Source: JACVRW01 sp963764665
GTDB taxonomy: Bacteria > Actinomycetota > Thermoleophilia > Solirubrobacterales > Thermoleophilaceae
NCBI GenBank assembly: GCA_963764665.1
Contig: CAVXTL010000010.1
Coordinates: 124,001-188,000 of the forward strand
Reading direction: 5' to 3'
DNA: 64,000 nucleotides
Part shown: positions 42,463 through 51,456 of the stretch, piece after piece
Layout: the number at the start of each line of letters is the position of its first letter
How positions within the stretch are numbered: position 1 is the stretch's first letter
Notes under the pieces: generated by a model
Told to the model about the DNA's origin: nothing
Seen by the model: the letters and a program-made list of their open reading frames with translations, nothing else
Database searches by the model: none
Translations under genes and position numbers: made by a program

Positions 42463-43943
42463 ACAAGAACGCGCCCTCCATCGGCGGAATGGCGGCGATC
42501 GTGGGCTTCGCGCTCTCGGTCATGCTGCTCCTCACGTTCCTGTGGATCGCGTTCGGCGGCTCGCTGCCCACGGCGCCGGAGGGATACCGCTTCAAGGCGG
42601 CCTTCCCCGATGCCGCGCTGCTGGTGGTGGAGGCTGACGTGCGGATGGCGGGGGTGAACGTCGGCAAGGTCAAGGGCAAGGAGCTGGCCCCCGAGGGGCG
42701 GCGGACCATCGCCGAGATCGAGATCGACGACCGCTTCGCCCCGATCAACCGCGACGCCCGCGTGGTGCTCCGCCAGAAGAGCCTGCTGGGGGAGACCTAC
42801 GTCGAGATCGCACCGGGTAACAGCGAGACGCCCGACCTTCCCGACGGCGGCACGCTGCCGCTCCGGGGTGTCCAGCGGACCGTCCGCCTCGACGACATCT
42901 TCGCCGCCTTCGACGAGCGCACGAGGCGCAACTTCCAGTCCTGGCTGCACGAGTCGGGCATCGCCACCTCGGGCACGTACGCGAGCGACTTCAACGACTC
43001 GCTGGGTAATGCGGCCCCGTTCTTCGGCAGCGGCGCCAAGGTCCTGCGCCCGTTGGCGGAGCAGGACGTGGCCCTGCGGCGCCTGGTGCGGAACACCGGA
43101 CGGGTGTTCAGAGCCATCTCGGCCGACGGACACAGCCTGCGCGCCCTGATCGAGGGCGGCGAGTCCACCTTCTCCGCGCTCGCCTCGCGGGACGACGCGC
43201 TGGCCGACACCTTCGAGGTGCTGCCCACCTTCCTGCGCGAGACGCGCACGACCGTCGAGCGACTCGAGCGCTTCGCGCGCGACACAGACCCGCTCGTCCG
43301 GGATCTGCGCGGGCCGGCCGACGACCTCGGGCCGACGCTCGAGGATCTGGCCGAGCTCTCGCCCGACCTCGAGCGGCTGTTCCGCGCCGTCGGGCCGCTC
43401 GAGACCGCCTCACGCAGCGGCGTGCCGGCCGCCGAGCGCCTGCTCGAGGGCATCCAGCCGGTGCTCGAGTCGGCTCATGTCCTCCTTCCCGAGCTCAACC
43501 CGACCCTGTCGTACCTCTCGTTCGCCCGCGAGCAGGTGGCCACCTTCCTCGCGCCGGGAGGCTCGGCGCTGGGCGGGAACGGGATCGGCGGGTACCGGGC
43601 GAGCCGCTTCGCGGAGCACTACCTGCCGCAGTCGGCGATCATCGATTCGCGCTCGCTCGAGCGCCGCGCCACCCGGCCGTTCTGGGAGCGCGCGAACTCC
43701 TATGTGGCCCCGAACGCCTGGGAGCGGTCCATCGGGCTGGGTGCGATCGAGGCCTTCGACTGCGGGCCGGCGGGCGGCGAGGTGCGGAGCCCGAGCGGCT
43801 CGGGCGCCACCTCGGCGCCGCCCTGCTTCGTGGCGCCGCCGCTGCTCTTCCAGGACCAGCAGTACCCGCACCTGCGCCGCGGCAGGGGGCGCCTCGTGGA
43901 TGCCCCGAAGGGTCGTGCCGGAAACTCGCCGGCCCGGCCCTAG
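42459..43943 (+). CDS. MCE/MlaD family protein 6 of 6
   Basis: 494 residues. Membrane helix MAAIVGFALSVMLLLTFLWI; MCE domain YRFKAAFPDAALLVVEADVR, MAGVNVGKVKGKELAPEGRR, LRQKSLLGETYVEIAPGNSE. The body includes FQSWLHESGIATSGTYASDF; the C-terminus has two cysteines and FVAPPLLFQDQQYPHLRRGR. It ends the operon and overlaps the convergent menD stop by 4 nt (CTAG). No YrbE permease or Mkl-type ATPase gene accompanies the six in this window. Confidence 0.88.
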   Translation: MNKNAPSIGGMAAIVGFALSVMLLLTFLWIAFGGSLPTAPEGYRFKAAFPDAALLVVEADVRMAGVNVGKVKGKELAPEGRRTIAEIEIDDRFAPINRDARVVLRQKSLLGETYVEIAPGNSETPDLPDGGTLPLRGVQRTVRLDDIFAAFDERTRRNFQSWLHESGIATSGTYASDFNDSLGNAAPFFGSGAKVLRPLAEQDVALRRLVRNTGRVFRAISADGHSLRALIEGGESTFSALASRDDALADTFEVLPTFLRETRTTVERLERFARDTDPLVRDLRGPADDLGPTLEDLAELSPDLERLFRAVGPLETASRSGVPAAERLLEGIQPVLESAHVLLPELNPTLSYLSFAREQVATFLAPGGSALGGNGIGGYRASRFAEHYLPQSAIIDSRSLERRATRPFWERANSYVAPNAWERSIGLGAIEAFDCGPAGGEVRSPSGSGATSAPPCFVAPPLLFQDQQYPHLRRGRGRLVDAPKGRAGNSPARP

Positions 43944-45631
43944 AGCGACTCGGCCAGCCGGCGCACCAGGTCCGCGTGCAGCCCGACGTTGTCGGCGCGG
44001 TCGGTGCGCACCTCCACGAGGCCTGGAGTGGCCACCGCCGCCCGAAGCTCGGCGGCGCCGGCGGCCACGCGATGCTCGAGCCCGGCGAGCCGGGCCAGCG
44101 CTGCCAGGTCCACTCCGTGCGGGGTCGCGATGTGGCGCTCGTAGATCTCGCGGTCGGCAGCTCCCGCCACCGGGAGGAAGTCGAAGATGCCGCCACCGTC
44201 GTTGTTCACGCACACCACCGTGAGGTCCACTCCGGCGCGCGCAGCCGCGAGCAGGCCGCCCACGTCGTGCACGAGCGCCACGTCGCCGGTGAGCACGAAC
44301 GTCGGCCGTCCGGACCCGATGGCCGCGCCGGCTGCCGACGACACCACGCCGTCGATGCCGTTGGCGCCGCGCCCGGCGAGGAAGCGCAGCGGCTTGGGCG
44401 ACGCGGGGAAGAACGCCTCCACGTCGCGGATCGGCATCGAGTAGCTGAGCCACAGGAGCGCGTCCTCGGGCAGCGCCGGCTCGAGGGCCGCGGGCACCCG
44501 GCCCTCGAAGGCCTCGGGCATGGCGGCCAGCAGCGGGGGCACGAGCGCGTCGGCGTCGCGCCAGGAGTCGAGCCAGCCGGGGTCCGTGTCGCCCCGCTCG
44601 GCCGCCAGCGTCTCCAGCAGCGGGCCCGGCGGCGCCGCCACCACCAGCGCCGCCTCGCGCGACGGGTCGTGCCAGCTCTCATGGGGGTCCACCACGATCT
44701 GCTCGGTGCCGGCGAGCCAGGCGCGCAAGGACTGCGACACGGGCGGCTCGCCCACGCGCAGCACCAGTTCGGGCCGGTGCTGCTCGGCGAACGCCCCGGT
44801 ACGAAGCAGCACGTCGTAGTGGGCCACCACGTGCGAGCGGTCGTGCGGCCCGCAGCGAACCCCCGATGCCGGGTCGGCCAGAACCGGCCAGCCCCGCGCC
44901 GCGGCCAGCCGGGCCACCACCTCCGCCACGGGACCGGAGGCGTCGCCGCAGACGATCACGCCGCGCCTGGCGCCGTCCAGGCGCCGCGCCAGGTCCCCGG
45001 GGTCGGGCGCGCCGGCGGGGCGGCGCAGCTCGGTCCAGGGGCTGCCGCCGGGGCGCCCCTCCCAATCCGCCGCGTCGAGCGGCTCATCCACCGGGGCCAG
45101 CGGCTCGCGGAGCGGGAAGTTGAGGTGCACGGGGCCCGGCCGTCCCCCGACCGCGGTGGCCAGCGCCCGGCAGGCAAGCGCGCGATGGTGCATAGCGCTG
45201 CCGCGCCCGGGCTCGTGCGTGCCCACCTCGACGAACCACTTGGCGGCGCGGCCGTACAGGTCGATCTGGTCGATCGACTGCCCCGCGCCCACGTCGCGCA
45301 GCTCCGGCGGACGGTCGGCGGTCAGCACCAGCAGGGGGACCGATGCCTCACGCGCCTCCGCCACCGCCGGGTGCAGGTTGGCCGCGGCGGTGCCCGACGT
45401 ACAGGTGATCGCGACCGGAGCCCTTGCCGCTCGCGCGATCCCGAGCGCCACGAATCCGGCGGAGCGCTCGTCGATCACCGACACGCAATCGATCTCCTCG
45501 CGCTCCACGAGAGCCAGGATGAGTGGGGCGTTGCGCGAGCCCGGGCAGGTGACCGCGTGGCGCAGGCCGCAGCGGACGAGCTCGTCCACGAATGCCTGAA
45601 GCGGCGCGTACGTGCGGTTCGCGGGAAGCAA
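43940..45631 (-). CDS. menD: SEPHCHC synthase (menaquinone biosynthesis)
   Basis: 563 residues, thiamine-diphosphate enzyme joining 2-oxoglutarate (as succinic semialdehyde) to isochorismate. The N-terminal TPP Glu55 is in SVIDERSAGFVALGIARA; GPVHLNFPLREPL and the C-terminal TPP-Mg region FVLTGDVALVHDVGGLLAAA with VVCVNNDGGGIFDFLP follow. The TTG start at 45631 is preceded by TAGGTT with 8 nt between, suggesting a leaderless message. The gene is divergent from menH. Confidence 0.92.
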   Translation of the reverse strand: MLPANRTYAPLQAFVDELVRCGLRHAVTCPGSRNAPLILALVEREEIDCVSVIDERSAGFVALGIARAARAPVAITCTSGTAAANLHPAVAEAREASVPLLVLTADRPPELRDVGAGQSIDQIDLYGRAAKWFVEVGTHEPGRGSAMHHRALACRALATAVGGRPGPVHLNFPLREPLAPVDEPLDAADWEGRPGGSPWTELRRPAGAPDPGDLARRLDGARRGVIVCGDASGPVAEVVARLAAARGWPVLADPASGVRCGPHDRSHVVAHYDVLLRTGAFAEQHRPELVLRVGEPPVSQSLRAWLAGTEQIVVDPHESWHDPSREAALVVAAPPGPLLETLAAERGDTDPGWLDSWRDADALVPPLLAAMPEAFEGRVPAALEPALPEDALLWLSYSMPIRDVEAFFPASPKPLRFLAGRGANGIDGVVSSAAGAAIGSGRPTFVLTGDVALVHDVGGLLAAARAGVDLTVVCVNNDGGGIFDFLPVAGAADREIYERHIATPHGVDLAALARLAGLEHRVAAGAAELRAAVATPGLVEVRTDRADNVGLHADLVRRLAESL

Positions 45632-45672
45632 GGGCGCTGAACCTATCGCGGCCGGGCGGGCATGATGCCCTC

Positions 45673-46368
45673 GTGGCGACGATCGTCTTCGTTCCCGGCT
45701 TCATGCAGCGCGGCCACGCCTGGGCGCCGCTCCTCGAGCATCTGCCCGAGTGGATCGACGCGCGGGCGCTCGACCACGGCGAGCACGACCTCACCGGGCG
45801 CCTCGACGAGATCGCCGCCGCGGGGGAGGGGGCCGTGCTCTGCGGCTACTCGCTGGGCGGGCGGCTGGCGCTGCGCGCCGCCCTGCGCGAGCCGAGCCGA
45901 TACAGCGGCGTGATCACGATCGGGTCGTCGGCCGGCATCGAGGAGCCGGTGGCGCGCAGCTCCCGCGCGGAAGCGGACGCGCGCCTGGCCGGGTGGATGG
46001 AGACCATGCCGATCGACGAGATCGTGACGGTGTGGGAGCGCCAGCCGCTGTTCGCCGACCAGTCGGACGCGCTGGTGGACGCACAGCGTCCCGGCAGGCT
46101 CAGCCACGACCCGCGCTCGCTGGCTCTGCTGCTGCGCACGGCGGGGCAGGGGGTGCTCGCCCCGGTGTGGCACGAGCTCGAGCGTCTGGAGCCCCCGCTG
46201 CTGGCCGTGGCGGGCGTGCGCGACGAGCGCTACGCGCGCGCCGCCGAGCGGATGGCCGACGTGGCTCCCGCGGGCCGGGCCGTGCTGGTGGAGAACGCCG
46301 GCCACGCCGCCCACCTCCAGCAGCCGGAGGCGGTGGCGGCGCTGATCGCGGACTTCGCGGCGCCGTAG
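45673..46368 (+). CDS. menH: SHCHC synthase-like alpha/beta-hydrolase
   Basis: 231 residues. Nucleophile Ser60 in CGYSLGGRLAL, oxyanion region VFVPGFMQRGHAW (the family's xxHGFLG-type loop), catalytic His in VENAGHAAHLQQP and acid near AGVRDERY. In the menaquinone route MenH eliminates pyruvate from SEPHCHC; the location between menD and menC supports that role over a general hydrolase. GTG start at 45673. It is on the opposite strand to its pathway neighbours. Confidence 0.82.
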   Translation: MATIVFVPGFMQRGHAWAPLLEHLPEWIDARALDHGEHDLTGRLDEIAAAGEGAVLCGYSLGGRLALRAALREPSRYSGVITIGSSAGIEEPVARSSRAEADARLAGWMETMPIDEIVTVWERQPLFADQSDALVDAQRPGRLSHDPRSLALLLRTAGQGVLAPVWHELERLEPPLLAVAGVRDERYARAAERMADVAPAGRAVLVENAGHAAHLQQPEAVAALIADFAAP

Positions 46369-46372
46369 CGCG

Positions 46373-47383
46373 CTAGAGGGCGATCTCCTCGACAAGCACC
46401 TCGGACAGCGTCTCGTCGTCCACCGCCACTCCGAGGCCCGGGCCGCGCGGCACCGAGAGCGTCCCGCGCTGCGGGGCGGGCAGCACACGGGCCACCCGTG
46501 CGTCGAACAGGCTGAGGGTGGCAAGGCCGCAGGCGAGCGTGAGCTCCTCCGCCGCGGCCAGCTGCAGAGCCGCCGCGATGCCCCAGGGTCCGTCCAGCGT
46601 GCTCGAGAGGAAGGGCTCCACGCCGTGCGAGCGCGCCGCGCGGAGCGCCTCGCGCGCCGGGCCGAAGCCGCCGCAGCCGGCGAGCTTCACGTTCACCACG
46701 TCGCAGGCGCCCAGCTCGACGGCGCGGCGCACGTCGTCGGCGCTCGCCACCGGCTCGTCGGCCGCGATCGGCGTGGACACGCGCTCGCGCACCTCGGCCA
46801 GCTCCTCCAGCGTGCGGCAGGGCTGCTCCACGAACTCGAGATCGTGCTGCTCGAGCGATCGGATCGAGTGCACCGCGTCGTCCACCGACCAGGCGGCGTT
46901 GGCGTCGAGGCGCAGCGCCGGCCACGGGCCCACCGCCTCGCGCACGGCGGCCACGCGCGCGGCGTCGTCCGGGAGCCCCACCTTCAGCTTGAAGCAGGCA
47001 TAGCCCTCGCTCAGACCCTCGCGAGCCCGCGCGGCCACCTCGTCGGGCGGCCCGGCGGGCAGCGTCATGTTCACCGCCAGGGCGTCCTTGCGCGGCTCGG
47101 CCAGCGGGCGCTGCTCCTCGCGTGCCTCCAGGTCCAGGCGGGCTATCTCCTCGGCCGCCCGGGCCTGCGCCGGCCGCCGGCCCGCGCCGCCGCTCAGCGC
47201 GGCCACCGCGCGCTCGAGCGGCACGCCGTCGTAGGGCTCGAACGGGGCGGCCTCGCCGTGTCCCCTCACGCCGTCGCCGCCCTCCAGGCGCAGCACCACC
47301 AGCTCGCGTGCCGTGACCACCCCGCCGGACGTCACGAACGGGTCACGGAACGGGATCGAGAGGCGCAGCAGCGTTCGCTTCAC
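46373..47383 (-). CDS. menC: o-Succinylbenzoate synthase
   Basis: 336 residues, enolase superfamily. It dehydrates SHCHC to o-succinylbenzoate. Catalytic Lys132/Lys134 are in CFKLKVG; metal ligands Asp160 (RLDANAAW), Glu186 (EFVEQPC) and Asp209 (IAADEPV); second catalytic Lys233 in VNVKLAGCGG. GTG 47383 overlaps the menA stop by 4 nt; the longer frame to 48244 is antisense/out-of-frame to menA and rejected. The operon order on this strand is menB, menA, menC. Confidence 0.92.
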   Translation of the reverse strand: MKRTLLRLSIPFRDPFVTSGGVVTARELVVLRLEGGDGVRGHGEAAPFEPYDGVPLERAVAALSGGAGRRPAQARAAEEIARLDLEAREEQRPLAEPRKDALAVNMTLPAGPPDEVAARAREGLSEGYACFKLKVGLPDDAARVAAVREAVGPWPALRLDANAAWSVDDAVHSIRSLEQHDLEFVEQPCRTLEELAEVRERVSTPIAADEPVASADDVRRAVELGACDVVNVKLAGCGGFGPAREALRAARSHGVEPFLSSTLDGPWGIAAALQLAAAEELTLACGLATLSLFDARVARVLPAPQRGTLSVPRGPGLGVAVDDETLSEVLVEEIAL

Positions 47384-48261
47384 GACAGCAGGATGCCAGC
47401 GGACAGCAGCAGTGAGAAGACCGCCAGCAGGCGGCCGGTCGAGGCCAGCGCCTCGTTCAGCGCGGGGCCGTCCGTGCGCGAGCGAACGGTGCGCACCAGC
47501 GGCACGGCCAGCGGCCAGGCCAGCAGGGTCAGGGCGAGCCACCAGGACAAGCCCCCGGCCAGCGCCACCCCGAGCGGAGCGGCGAACGAGACCGCCAGCA
47601 TCGCCACGAACAGTCCGCGAGCCCGGTCGCGGCCGAGCTTTACGGCCAGGGTGCGCTTGCCGGCCCGGCGGTCGGTGTCCACGTCGCGCACGTTGTTCAC
47701 CACCAGGATCGCCGCCGCCAGCAGCCCCACCGGCACCGACAGCGCGAACGCCTCCCAGACGAGCTCCTCGGTCTGGACGTAGTACGAGCCCACCACCGCC
47801 ACCACGCCGAAGAACAGGAACACGAACACCTCGCCCAGCCCCTCGTAGCCGTACGGGCGCGGTCCGCCGGTGTAGAGAACGCCGGCGAGGATCGACAGCA
47901 CGCCCACCACCAGCAGCTCCCAGCCCGCCACGGCGGCGAGGTAGGCGCCCGCGGCCACCGCGATCCCGAAGGCGAGGTACGTGCCCACCAGCACCCTGCG
48001 CGGGGGGAGCAGCCCCCCGGCCGTGACTCGCACCGGTCCCAGCCGATCCTCGGTATCGGCCCCCCGCCGCGCGTCCGAATAATCGTTCGACAGGTTGGTG
48101 CCGATCTGGATGAACACGCTTCCCACGAGCGCCGCCACGAACGCGAGCGGGCGGAACACGTCGTCCGTCAGCGCCAGCGCGGTGCCCACCAGCACCGGCG
48201 CCACCGCCGCCGGCAGAGTGCGCGGCCGGGCGGCCAGCAGCCACAGGCGGAACGGGGTCAA
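47380..48261 (-). CDS. menA: 1,4-Dihydroxy-2-naphthoate polyprenyltransferase
   Basis: 293 residues, integral membrane UbiA-family enzyme that prenylates DHNA. The two Asp-rich motifs are NLSNDYSDARRGAD (56-69) and NNVRDVDTDRRAGKRTLAV (189-207); about eight or nine membrane helices surround them. The TTG start at 48261 overlaps the menB stop as TTGA, giving translational coupling. It ends with an overlap on menC. Confidence 0.92.
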   Translation of the reverse strand: MTPFRLWLLAARPRTLPAAVAPVLVGTALALTDDVFRPLAFVAALVGSVFIQIGTNLSNDYSDARRGADTEDRLGPVRVTAGGLLPPRRVLVGTYLAFGIAVAAGAYLAAVAGWELLVVGVLSILAGVLYTGGPRPYGYEGLGEVFVFLFFGVVAVVGSYYVQTEELVWEAFALSVPVGLLAAAILVVNNVRDVDTDRRAGKRTLAVKLGRDRARGLFVAMLAVSFAAPLGVALAGGLSWWLALTLLAWPLAVPLVRTVRSRTDGPALNEALASTGRLLAVFSLLLSAGILLS

Positions 48262-49139
48262 GGCCGTCGCGGGAACTGCGCGAAGTCCGGCGGGCGCTTG
48301 TCGCGGTACGCGTCGCGGCCCTCGCGCGCCTCCTCGCTCATGTAGAAGAGGAGATTGGCGTCGTGGGCGAGCTGCTGGATGCCCGCCAGGCCGTCCTCTG
48401 CGGCGTTGAAGCTCGCCTTGAGGAGCCTGAGCGCGAACGGCGACAGCTCGAGCATCTCGCGACACCAGCGCACCGTCTCCTCCTCCAGCTCCTCCAGCGG
48501 GACGACGGTGTTCACCAGGCCCATCTGCTCGGCCTGGCCGGCGTCGTACTGGCGGCAGAGGAACCAGATCTCCTTGGCCTTCTTCTGACCCACCTGGCCG
48601 GCCAGCACGCCGGCTCCGAAGCCGCCGTCGAAGCTGCCGACCTTCGGCCCGGTCTGGCCGAAGCGCGCGTTGTCGGCCGCGATGGTGAGGTCGCAGAGCA
48701 CGTGGAGCACGTGGCCGCCGCCGATCGCGTACCCGGCCACCATGGCCACGAGCGGCTTGGGGAGGCGGCGCATCTGCACGTGCAGGTCGGTCACGTGGAA
48801 GCGGCCGATCCCGCGCCGGCCCGACTCGTCGTCGGCGAGGTAGCCGGAGTCGCCGCGCACGCGCTGGTCGCCGCCCGAGCAGAAGGCGAGCGGCCCCTCG
48901 CCGGTCAGCACCACCACGCCCACCTCGGTGTCCTCGCGGGCGCGCTCGAGCGCAGCGGAGAGCTCGACCACCGTCTGGGGGCGGAAGGCGTTGCGCACAT
49001 CCGGCCGGTCGATGGTGATCTTCGCGATCCCGTCCGAGGTCTCGTAGCGGATGTCCTCGTATTCGCCGGCGGGCGTCCACTCGGCCGCGGGGCGGATTCG
49101 CCGCGCCGTTTGCTCCTCGGTCCAGTCCCCGCTCGGCAT
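48258..49139 (-). CDS. menB: 1,4-Dihydroxy-2-naphthoyl-CoA synthase
   Basis: 293 residues, crotonase fold. It closes the second ring from o-succinylbenzoyl-CoA. The oxyanion hole is formed by FCSGGDQR (86-93) and GYAIGGGHVL (136-145); GSFDGGFG (168-175) is the MenB-specific loop. The C-terminus DAYRDKRPPDFAQFPRR is the usual family ending. ATG 49139 follows TATCGT by 8 nt on the minus strand. It is divergent from menE, with only about 20 nt between start codons. Confidence 0.94.
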   Translation of the reverse strand: MPSGDWTEEQTARRIRPAAEWTPAGEYEDIRYETSDGIAKITIDRPDVRNAFRPQTVVELSAALERAREDTEVGVVVLTGEGPLAFCSGGDQRVRGDSGYLADDESGRRGIGRFHVTDLHVQMRRLPKPLVAMVAGYAIGGGHVLHVLCDLTIAADNARFGQTGPKVGSFDGGFGAGVLAGQVGQKKAKEIWFLCRQYDAGQAEQMGLVNTVVPLEELEEETVRWCREMLELSPFALRLLKASFNAAEDGLAGIQQLAHDANLLFYMSEEAREGRDAYRDKRPPDFAQFPRRP

Positions 49140-49159
49140 GGCGCCGTACGATAGTTGCG

Positions 49160-50413
49160 CTGGACGAGTGGCTGACCTCCGCGGCGCGCGCTCGCCCCGA
49201 CCACCCCGCAGTGGTGGCCGACGGGCGCGTGCTCACCTATGCCGAGCTACACGCGGCGGCGGGTCGCTGCGCGCGCCGGCTGCGCTCGCTCGGAGTGGGG
49301 CCTGGCGACGTGGTGGCCACCACGCTGCCGCCGGGGATCGCCTTCTGCGAGCTGCTGCACGCCCTGCCGCTGCTGGGCGCGGCGCTGGCCCCGCTGGACC
49401 CGCGGGCGCCAGTGGCCTTCCCGGGCCTCGTGGTGTCGGAGCCGCCGACCGCGCCGGAGGCCGATGTCGAGCTCCGCGAGCACGTGGACCCGGACGCGGT
49501 GCACTGTGTGATCCGGAGCTCGGGCACCACGGGGGTGCCCAAGCAGATCGCGCTGACCTACGCCAACCACGCGGCCAGCGTGCTGGCAAGCGCCGACGCC
49601 CTCGGCGCGGAGCCGGGCGACCGCTGGCTCACCCCGCTCCCGCTACATCACGTGGGCGGCCTCGGCGTGCTGATCCGCGCGGTGGTCAACCACACCACCG
49701 TCGTGATCCACGAGCGCTTCGACGCCGAGCGCGTCAGGGCCGCTCTGGAGTCGGGCGAGGTGACGCTCGTCTCGCTGGTGCCCACGATGCTGACCCGGCT
49801 CCGCGACGCCGGTCTGCGCCAGGCGCCCGGCCTGCGGGCCGTGGCCCTCGGCGGCGGCCCCGTGCCGCCCGAGCTGCTCGAGTGGGCCGCAGCCGCGGGG
49901 ATCCCGGTCACACCGGTGTACGGCATGACCGAGACCGCCTCTCAGGTGGTGGCCGGCAGCCCCGGGCGCCCGCTGGCCGGGGTGGACCTGCGTGTGGGCG
50001 CCGACGGCGAGGTGCTCGTGCGCGGCGCGATGGTCGCGCGGGACGCGCTGTCGGCCGACGGCTGGCTCCACACAGGCGACCGCGGCCGGCTCGACGACGA
50101 GGGTCGCCTGCATCTGGAGGGGCGCATCAAGGACCTGATCGTGACCGGGGGAGAGAAGGTGGCGCCGGCGCTGGTGGAAGGCGCGCTGAGCGCGCACCCG
50201 GCGGTGGCCGACGCCGGCGTCGTGGGCCTGGCCGACCCCGAGTGGGGTGAGGCGGTGACCGCGTTCGTCGTGCTGCGCGAGCGCGTGGACCCGGAGGAGC
50301 TCCGCGCCTGGTGTCGCGAGCGGCTGGCCCCGCACGAGGTGCCCAAGCGCGTGGTGGCGGTGGAGGAGCTTCCGCGCAACGCCGCCGGAAAGCTGATGCG
50401 CGACCGGCTGTAG
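49160..50413 (+). CDS. menE: o-Succinylbenzoate-CoA ligase, probable CUG start
   Basis: About 417 residues from CTG 49160. The adenylate-forming motif is VIRSSGTTGVPKQ (about 117-129); TPVYGMTETAS, SADGWLHTGDRGRLDDEG, GRIKDLIVTGGEKV follow, and the C-terminal catalytic lysine is in NAAGKLMRDRL. The first standard start, GTG 49211, would cut off DEWLTSAARARPDHPAV, the normal N-terminal helix of the family. In frame upstream only CTG 49160 is available, and it lies 7 nt after TACGAT (49147-49152). It activates o-succinylbenzoate for menB. Confidence 0.85.
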   Translation: MDEWLTSAARARPDHPAVVADGRVLTYAELHAAAGRCARRLRSLGVGPGDVVATTLPPGIAFCELLHALPLLGAALAPLDPRAPVAFPGLVVSEPPTAPEADVELREHVDPDAVHCVIRSSGTTGVPKQIALTYANHAASVLASADALGAEPGDRWLTPLPLHHVGGLGVLIRAVVNHTTVVIHERFDAERVRAALESGEVTLVSLVPTMLTRLRDAGLRQAPGLRAVALGGGPVPPELLEWAAAAGIPVTPVYGMTETASQVVAGSPGRPLAGVDLRVGADGEVLVRGAMVARDALSADGWLHTGDRGRLDDEGRLHLEGRIKDLIVTGGEKVAPALVEGALSAHPAVADAGVVGLADPEWGEAVTAFVVLRERVDPEELRAWCRERLAPHEVPKRVVAVEELPRNAAGKLMRDRL

Positions 50414-50425
50414 AGTCCCGCCGCG

Positions 50426-51415
50426 ATGATCTACGACAAGGACGCCGACCTCGGCAAGCTCGACGGCAAGACGGTGGCGGTGTTGGGCTATGGCTCCCAG
50501 GGCCACGCGCACGCCCTCAACCTCAAGGACTCCGGCGTGGAGGTGGTGGTCGGCCTGCGCGACGGCTCGGACTCGGCCGCCAAGGCCAAGGCCGACGGCC
50601 TGCGGGTGGAGTCCCTGGCCGACGCCGCCAGCCTCGGCGACGTCGTGATGGTCCTGCTGCCGGACGAGAAGCAGGCGAAGCTCTGGGAGGCGGAGATCCG
50701 CGACGGGATCGCGCCCGGCAACCTCCTGCTGTTCGCCCACGGGTTCTCGATCCACTTCGACCAGATCGACCCAGGGCCCGAGGTGGACGTGGGCATGATC
50801 GCCCCAAAGGGCCCGGGCCACCTCGTGCGGCGCCAGTTCGTGGAGGGCAACGGCGTGCCCGGCCTGGTGGCCGTGCACCGCGACTCGAGCGGCCTGGCCC
50901 GCGACCTGGTGCTCGCGTACGCGCGCGGGATCGGCTGCACGCGGGCGGGTGTCATCGAGACCACCTTCAAGGACGAGACCGAGACCGACCTGTTCGGCGA
51001 GCAGGCCGTGCTCTGCGGCGGCGTGAGCGAGCTGGTCCAGGCCGGATACGAGACGCTCGTGGACGCCGGGTACGACCCGCGGCTCGCCTACTTCGAATGC
51101 CTCCACGAGCTCAAGCTGATCGTGGACCTGATGTACGAGAAGGGCATCAGCGGCATGCGCTACTCGATCTCGAACACCGCCGAGTACGGCGACCTGACCC
51201 GCGGCAAGCGCGTGATCGGCGAGCCCACCCGGGAGGCCATGAAGCAGATCCTCGGCGAGATCCAGTCGGGCGAGTTCGCCCGCGAGTGGATCGCGGAAAA
51301 CGAGGCGGGCCAGGAGAACTTCCAGCGCATGCGCCAGGAGCAGCAGAGCAGCCAGATCGAGCGCGAGGGCAAGGAGCTGCGCTCGATGATGGACTGGATC
51401 GACCAGGAGTTCTGA
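50426..51415 (+). CDS. ilvC: Ketol-acid reductoisomerase, class I
   Basis: 329 residues. The NADPH fold has AVLGYGSQGHAHALNLKDSG (19-38); the VVGLRDGSDS loop suggests NADPH. The catalytic domain has KDETETDLFGEQAVLCGG, with Asp and Glu metal ligands, and GISGMRYSISNTAEYGDLTR. It converts acetolactate to dihydroxy-isovalerate in valine and leucine synthesis. ATG 50426 follows TAGAGT by 9 nt, with no ribosome-binding site. It is separated from ilvBN by the men/mce block. Confidence 0.95.
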   Translation: MIYDKDADLGKLDGKTVAVLGYGSQGHAHALNLKDSGVEVVVGLRDGSDSAAKAKADGLRVESLADAASLGDVVMVLLPDEKQAKLWEAEIRDGIAPGNLLLFAHGFSIHFDQIDPGPEVDVGMIAPKGPGHLVRRQFVEGNGVPGLVAVHRDSSGLARDLVLAYARGIGCTRAGVIETTFKDETETDLFGEQAVLCGGVSELVQAGYETLVDAGYDPRLAYFECLHELKLIVDLMYEKGISGMRYSISNTAEYGDLTRGKRVIGEPTREAMKQILGEIQSGEFAREWIAENEAGQENFQRMRQEQQSSQIEREGKELRSMMDWIDQEF

Positions 51416-51456
51416 GCAGGGCGGCGTCCGGGCTGACGCTATCCTCGCCGGTTCCT

